DNA of 36,823 nucleotides, taken from contig JAJYDT010000020.1 in assembly GCA_021777335.1 (NCBI GenBank), positions 1 to 36,823 of the forward strand, written 5' to 3'. Positions within the stretch are counted from its first letter, which is position 1, and each line of letters opens with the position of its first letter. Below, in pieces: positions 32,576-36,823 of the stretch. The DNA is from Pseudomonadota bacterium. GTDB taxonomy: Bacteria > Pseudomonadota > Gammaproteobacteria > Acidiferrobacterales > Acidiferrobacteraceae. The position numbers and the translations under genes are program-made. Below the pieces are notes generated by a model. The model had not been told where the DNA came from. It saw nothing but the letters and a program-made list of their open reading frames with translations, and did no database searches.

Positions 32576-34384
32576 ATGCGCCCCTTGCTACCCTCTCTTG
32601 AGGAACGAAAACATGGCAGACTGGCTGCGATCAAGCCCATCTGGCCGTATCTCATCGAATTTCGCGGCCGCATCGCGATCGCGTTTACGTCTCTGATCCT
32701 AGCCAAGCTCGCGAACGTCAGTATCCCCCTGATCCTCCGCCAGATCGTTAACTCGCTCACAGGTGGCTCGAAGGTCCTGGCGCTTCCTCTCACGCTACTC
32801 ATCGCCTATGGCGCCCTTCGTCTGCTCAACTCCGTATTCTCCGAACTCCGGGATGCCGTGTTCGCGAAGGTGAGCCAGCATGCGGTCCGAAGGGCGGCAC
32901 TCGAAGTCTTCGCGCACCTTCACAAGTTGTCTCTGCGTTTCCATCTTGAGCGCCAGACGGGAGGCGTCTCCCGGGACATAGAACGCGGCAGCCGCGGTAT
33001 CAGCTTTCTGCTTAACTTCATGCTATTCAATATACTTCCGACGTTGGTCGAGATCATCCTCGTCGCCGTAATTCTGTTACTGAGGTACAGCATCTGGTTC
33101 GCGGTCGTTACATTCACCACACTGGCCGCGTATATCCTGTTCACCCTGGTGCTCACGGAATGGCGTATGATTTTTCGCCGAACGATGAACGACCACGATT
33201 CCAAGGCAAATACGCGTGCGGTCGATAGCCTCATAAATTACGAGACAGTCAAATATTTCGGCAACGAACATCAGGAGATCACCCAGTACGACCATCACCT
33301 GCAAGAGTGGGAGCAGGCCTCGGTACGAAACCAGGTGTCACTTGCACTACTGAATGTGGGACAGGGAACGATCATTGCGGTAGGCGTGACCATACTGATG
33401 GTGATGGCGGCCGATGGCGTCGTACGCGGCACCATGACGATCGGCGATCTGGTTCTGGTCAACGCCTATCTCATACAGCTTTACTCGCCTCTGCACTTCC
33501 TCGGATTCGTATACCGCGAGATCAGGAATTCCCTGACTGACATGGAACGCATGTTCCGGCTTCTGGACAGCGCGCCTGAGATTCATGATCGCCCAGGGGC
33601 AAAACCCATTGCCATTTCCGGGGGGGCACTCCGCTTCGAACATGTCGATTTTCACTATCAGACAGACCGCCAGATCCTCTTTGATCTGGACTTTTCAGTG
33701 GCGCCTGGCGCAAAGGTGGCGATCGTCGGTCGGAGTGGCTCCGGAAAGTCGACCGTAGGTCGACTGCTTTTCCGGTTCTATGACGTGACCGCGGGCCGGA
33801 TCCTGATTGACGGGCAGGATGTGCGCGACGTCACGCAGCGCAGCCTGCGCTCGGCCATAGGCATCGTTCCTCAGGACACGGTCCTTTTCAATGACACGGT
33901 GTATCACAATATCGCGTACGGGCGGTCGGACGCATCCCGGGACGAGGTGGTGGCCGCGGCCAAACACGCGCATATCCACGATTTCCTCTCTTCCCTGCCG
34001 CTTGGCTACGATACGCTCGTCGGCGAGCGTGGGCTCAAACTTTCCGGTGGGGAAAAACAGCGCGTCGCGATTGCGCGGACCCTGCTCAAGCGCCCGCACA
34101 TACTGGTTTTTGATGAGGCGACCTCCGCCCTCGATTCCGAATCCGAAAAATCGATACAGGACGCACTGCGGGAGATCGCGCTGAACCATACGACCCTGGT
34201 CATTGCGCACCGGCTGTCAACTATCGTTGATGCAGACCTGATTCTCGTGATGGATTTCGGGAGAATCGTCGAGCGCGGATCGCATCTGGAATTGCTGGCG
34301 CGCGACGGCATATACGCCCGGCTCTGGGCGATGCAGCAGCGTGAGCAGGATTCCGGGCGCTTTTCAGAGGCGCTAGCACTCTAG
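32576..34384 (+). CDS. Atm1/ABCB7-type ABC exporter (fused membrane and ATPase domains)
   Basis: A 602-residue half-transporter that would work as a homodimer in the inner membrane. Six membrane helices span about residues 28-320. The motif SLINYETVKYFGNE and the later LLNVGQGTIIAVGVT are characteristic of the Atm1/HMT1 group, which exports glutathione-linked metal or persulfide species. The ATPase domain has Walker A GRSGSGKST, Q-loop IVPQDTVLFNDT, signature LSGGEKQRVAIARTLL, Walker B ILVFDEATSALD and H-loop IAHRLST, all intact. The substrate is inferred from family only. The 146-base gap to ettA contains a weak CCAAGC/GCTTGG hairpin at 32451-32467 without a T-tract, and no clear promoter. 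Confidence 0.93.
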   Translation: MRPLLPSLEERKHGRLAAIKPIWPYLIEFRGRIAIAFTSLILAKLANVSIPLILRQIVNSLTGGSKVLALPLTLLIAYGALRLLNSVFSELRDAVFAKVSQHAVRRAALEVFAHLHKLSLRFHLERQTGGVSRDIERGSRGISFLLNFMLFNILPTLVEIILVAVILLLRYSIWFAVVTFTTLAAYILFTLVLTEWRMIFRRTMNDHDSKANTRAVDSLINYETVKYFGNEHQEITQYDHHLQEWEQASVRNQVSLALLNVGQGTIIAVGVTILMVMAADGVVRGTMTIGDLVLVNAYLIQLYSPLHFLGFVYREIRNSLTDMERMFRLLDSAPEIHDRPGAKPIAISGGALRFEHVDFHYQTDRQILFDLDFSVAPGAKVAIVGRSGSGKSTVGRLLFRFYDVTAGRILIDGQDVRDVTQRSLRSAIGIVPQDTVLFNDTVYHNIAYGRSDASRDEVVAAAKHAHIHDFLSSLPLGYDTLVGERGLKLSGGEKQRVAIARTLLKRPHILVFDEATSALDSESEKSIQDALREIALNHTTLVIAHRLSTIVDADLILVMDFGRIVERGSHLELLARDGIYARLWAMQQREQDSGRFSEALAL

Positions 34385-34716
34385 ACTGAAATTCACGGAC
34401 CTGCGGAGCGGATTTCATCAGCGATTCAATCGGATGGATTGAATATGCAGTTCCGCTGCCGGCCTACACGGGCCGGGGTCTCGATCAGTTCGAGGGTCCG
34501 CCTTTGGGGTAAGCGACAGCGCAAAGCGGTGCGCGGGAAATTATGTCTGTCCGGGTGTCCGCCAGGCCGCCACCGCGCGTCTTGATAGACACACGAGCGG
34601 GGCAAGACGGCAAGCACACCGAGCGCGCGCTCCGCTCTTTTGGCCCCATCGCGCACGGCCTTGTGCCTCGGCCGTCATCCTGAAAGGCCCGTAGCAGCAT
34701 GCGCGACACCGGCACC
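34385..34716. other. intergenic region between the ABC exporter and MFS genes
   Basis: About 330 bases between two convergent genes. The clearest feature is the inverted repeat ATTCAATC-GGATG-GATTGAAT (34424-34444). A self-complementary GAGCGCGCGCTC near 34620 is too tight to form a good hairpin but lies before a CTCTTTT run. A leftward frame at 34426-34656 has no ribosome binding site and Arg-rich low-complexity content; I do not support it as a gene. Confidence 0.4.
34424..34444. repeat. 8-bp inverted repeat with 5-base spacer
   Basis: ATTCAATC and GATTGAAT are perfect complements around GGATG, 40 bases after the ABC exporter stop. There is no T-tract on either side. It may help end transcription or may be a protein site. 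Confidence 0.4.
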
Positions 34717-36087
34717 CTAGGTTGGGTTTCTGGGGCGTGGGAGTTTTTCTCTAGGTGAGGACCCGACGGGTTCCGGGTGGATACTGTGACGCGTCAGGGC
34801 CGGTAGCCATGCCAGACCGATACCGATGACTCCCAAGCCTAATACTGCTGCATAGCCCAGAGTGGCAGCCAAGGGGCCACCTGCCAGTGTCCCGGAAATC
34901 GTGGCGATGGCCGTGGACGCATTAAACAAACCAATAGCCTCTCCTTCACTCAACGGGCTCAGACGCCCAGCCAAAGCGGTGCCACTGACACTCAGAGCCG
35001 GCCACGCTAACACGATGCATGCAAAACCGAAGAGGGCAATCGCGGTTTTTCCTGGAAGTGGCAAGAAATACAGGACAAACAGTGTCACAAAACCCGCCCA
35101 ACGTAACACCAGGTTCCAGCGATACACCCGGTCCGAGCCCCAGCGCGAACACCAGCGACTGGCCTGGACGTACAGAACAATGCCCACACCTGCGGCGATC
35201 GCGTAGGTCAATGCCGTAAGGCTCGCCGGCAGGCCATAACTTTGTTGCAGCAAAATGGGGAAGTAGGCGAAGAATGCCGCAACTCCAAATGACAAGGAAA
35301 ACCAGGAAACAAGGAAGCGTCCAAACGCCGTCGGTAAGAGGCGTGGCAACTGTCGCAGGCCGGCTAAGTTAAGGTGATGGGAGTGATGCAGAAACCCTCT
35401 ACCAAGAAATTCGGTGTAGCCAAAGGCCGCCAAAGACCGAAAATCAAGATCCTGAAGCGTCTCGCGCAACTGAAAAGGATGGGTGGTACGTTTCACCGGT
35501 AAGCCAATGCCGCCGACAAAAAGAGCCGCAAACATCAGGCCACCGGCGACCCACAGTCCCATGGTGAGGGCACCAGTCAACGCCCCGGCAATCAGAAGAC
35601 CCACTACGAGCCCAAAACCGTTGAAGCTTTGCAACCAGCCAATACGGGGTTCCCATTCCTCGCGAGGTGCAAAATCAAATATGAACAGGCTGGCAACCGT
35701 ACTGGCCGCTGCGGTACCCAGTCCGGTAAGAAATGCCAGCAGGCACCAGACACTGATACCGGACGCCATGGGTAAAACAACAATACTGCACGCCGCCACG
35801 AAAAACCCGCCAAGGAATATAAAACGATAGTCTCTGCGTCGCTCTGTAAGTTTGCCCCATATGGGAGAAGTCAGGAGCCCGAGATTATAAGCACCAAATA
35901 CATAAGCGATGAGACTGGGACGATGAGAAACCGCTACGATCATAAGCGGGACAAGGAGAGAGAAAATTCCAGCGGTAGCGGCCCCAAGAAGGAGGTAAGC
36001 GATATACCAGGGTGCTATGTAGCGCTTAGGCATCCGCCATGCGCGATGGAGTAGCGCCAAACGCAGGGGAGTATGAGATTCAGGCAT
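34717..36087 (-). CDS. MFS transporter
   Basis: A 456-residue integral membrane protein with about twelve predicted helices in two bundles (about residues 25-190 and 255-435), separated by a cytoplasmic loop near 200-245 (KRTTHPFQLRETLQDLDFRSL). The loop between helices 2 and 3 has the MFS-type GLLTSPIWGKLTERR pattern (G-x-x-x-D-x-x-G-R/K-R/K equivalent, with the Asp replaced by Ile/Trp region). The family is not specific enough to assign substrate. ATG 36087 has a strong ribosome binding site (AAGGAGG, 7 bases) and is preferred to the TTG at 36105. Third-position use looks less GC-biased than in surrounding genes, which might hint at recent acquisition. Confidence 0.88.
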   Translation of the reverse strand: MPESHTPLRLALLHRAWRMPKRYIAPWYIAYLLLGAATAGIFSLLVPLMIVAVSHRPSLIAYVFGAYNLGLLTSPIWGKLTERRRDYRFIFLGGFFVAACSIVVLPMASGISVWCLLAFLTGLGTAAASTVASLFIFDFAPREEWEPRIGWLQSFNGFGLVVGLLIAGALTGALTMGLWVAGGLMFAALFVGGIGLPVKRTTHPFQLRETLQDLDFRSLAAFGYTEFLGRGFLHHSHHLNLAGLRQLPRLLPTAFGRFLVSWFSLSFGVAAFFAYFPILLQQSYGLPASLTALTYAIAAGVGIVLYVQASRWCSRWGSDRVYRWNLVLRWAGFVTLFVLYFLPLPGKTAIALFGFACIVLAWPALSVSGTALAGRLSPLSEGEAIGLFNASTAIATISGTLAGGPLAATLGYAAVLGLGVIGIGLAWLPALTRHSIHPEPVGSSPREKLPRPRNPT

Positions 36088-36105
36088 GAAATGTCCTCCT
36101 TGCAA

Positions 36106-36534
36106 GCGTGCCCGCCCCTCGCGGTGCGCGACTGGACACCCCGGTCGTGCTCACACACTCAGTCGGTGCAACCTTCCCGGGTCTCACTCCGATCGCCCGC
36201 ACCATCTCCGCATGCTACGCGCTAATGCCTCGCCCTCTCTAGTCGGCAGCGCTTTTTATGTAATTTTTTCTTTCTGACTCAGCGCGATAGGATTTGTTCC
36301 TCGCAGATCACGGGTGCTAGTGCCGGGAGACACCCGCCGAGCGCCGTGCGCTCCAAGGTCGGGGACCGTCAGATCCTATGCTTGTCACAAAAATCGAGAC
36401 CTCATGATCGCGCTTGATGAGGGGCGCCTAGCGACCTCGACCAATAGTGTTACCGCCCGCCGTTCTACACAGACAATGGTGGCAGGTCCGCTGTGGGTCT
36501 ATAGCTTTGCGCCCCAGCGACTGGTCACTGATCT
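36106..36534. other. intergenic region upstream of the MFS gene
   Basis: About 430 bases without a supported gene. An AT-rich patch (GCTTTTTATGTAATTTTTTCTTTC, cited in part as GCTTTTTATGTAATTTTTTC, about 36250-36270) contains -10-like sequences on the minus strand and is the likely promoter zone for the MFS gene. A rightward frame at 36314-36538 has no ribosome binding site and reads as shadow sequence. Confidence 0.35.
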
Positions 36535-36714
36535 CTAAAAAGGATCACCGGTCGTGAGAGGAAAATTCGTCGGGCAGACGTTGTTTCGGGGCAGGCGCTT
36601 ATCGTGGTAACGGATCTCGCCGAAATAGCAGTCACGGCAAGTATACCCGTTACTCAACACCCATATCGCGACCAAACACAACCACCAGAAAGAGGCTATT
36701 GGGTTTTCGGACAT
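36535..36714 (-). CDS. 59-residue single-span membrane protein with cysteine pair
   Basis: A short leftward frame encodes MSENPIASFWWLCLVAIWVL followed by SNGYTCRDCYFGEIRYHDKR and a tail PRNNVCPTNFPLTTGDPF. Residues about 7-22 form one membrane helix, then come a CxxC-type pair (TCRDC) and a third cysteine. The topology would place the cysteines outside or just under the membrane. AAGAG lies about 7 bases upstream of the ATG. I do not recognise the family. The consistent amino-acid character and absence of an overlapping gene support it as real, but the evidence is limited to one sequence. Confidence 0.5.
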   Translation of the reverse strand: MSENPIASFWWLCLVAIWVLSNGYTCRDCYFGEIRYHDKRLPRNNVCPTNFPLTTGDPF

Positions 36715-36816
36715 CCCGTGCTCTTACTGTCAGCCTATATGATAGATCAGGTTGAGTGTGGTGAAGGTTGTAGTCTTGGCATAATGGACCAAGGCGGTCG
36801 AAGGGAGGCTCGTATA

Positions 36817-36823
36817 ATGGATC
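36817..36823 (+). CDS. possible start of a gene truncated by the window end
   Basis: The last bases read GGGAGG (36803-36808), an 8-base spacer and ATGGATC. The spacing is ideal for a ribosome binding site and start codon. Only two codons (Met-Asp) are visible, so nothing can be said about the product. Confidence 0.35.

Noticed and set aside
34614-34640. GAGCGCGCGCTC followed by CTCTTTT as a terminator
   Set aside because: The palindrome leaves no workable loop and the stem is only five pairs; not convincing.
1-36823. CRISPR arrays, tRNA or rRNA genes, prophage
   Set aside because: No regularly spaced repeats, no T-loop/anticodon patterns and no phage structural genes were recognised on either strand.

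Overview
The window is a gene-dense, GC-rich bacterial chromosome segment. Gene content and order (metG, an RnfB-like ferredoxin and nth together; EttA; an Atm1-type exporter; a TonB/ExbB/ExbD system; DUF1841) point to a Gammaproteobacterium. An acidophilic or chemolithotrophic lineage near Acidiferrobacter or Acidithiobacillus is my guess, not shown by the sequence. I see no rRNA, tRNA, CRISPR array, intact IS element or prophage.

Layout. Bases 1-8118 read rightward: the 3' part of metG, a decayed diguanylate cyclase, a QueC-like enzyme, an RnfB-like ferredoxin, an orphan Trp/His-rich protein, nth, a FIST-domain protein, a DUF1841 protein, a candidate small RNA with two tandem terminators, then a tight cassette of a 27-residue ORF, a DUF2156 aminoacyltransferase-like protein and a GNAT acetyltransferase. 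Bases 8139-22729 read leftward: archaeal-type proS, a Tat-exported phosphoesterase, a self-contained TonB unit (exbB, a 19-residue ExbD-like micropeptide, exbD, receptor, tonB), and a pyruvate dehydrogenase operon (pdhA, pdhB, a fused E2-E3) that runs into argG. Bases 22883-27897 read rightward: leucyl aminopeptidase, a flavin-binding PNPOx-like protein, a 32-residue membrane peptide, a PuuD-like membrane protein, then argD-argF behind a terminator-like hairpin. A dienelactone-hydrolase-like secreted protein without its catalytic residues lies leftward at 27927-28703. Then follow rightward a FimX-like REC/PAS/GGDEF/EAL protein, ettA and an Atm1-type ABC exporter, and leftward an MFS transporter and a 59-residue membrane protein. 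A new gene may start at the very end of the window.

Functional themes. Arginine synthesis (argD, argF, argG) is split over two transcription units, one shared with pyruvate dehydrogenase. Translation is represented by metG, proS and ettA. Energized outer-membrane uptake is a complete five-part cluster. The observations most worth follow-up are the 19-residue peptide between exbB and exbD that copies the ExbD transmembrane helix including its aspartate, the small-ORF/DUF2156/GNAT cassette, the E2-E3 fusion, the hairpin abutting the argD start codon, and the catalytically stripped dienelactone-hydrolase homologue.
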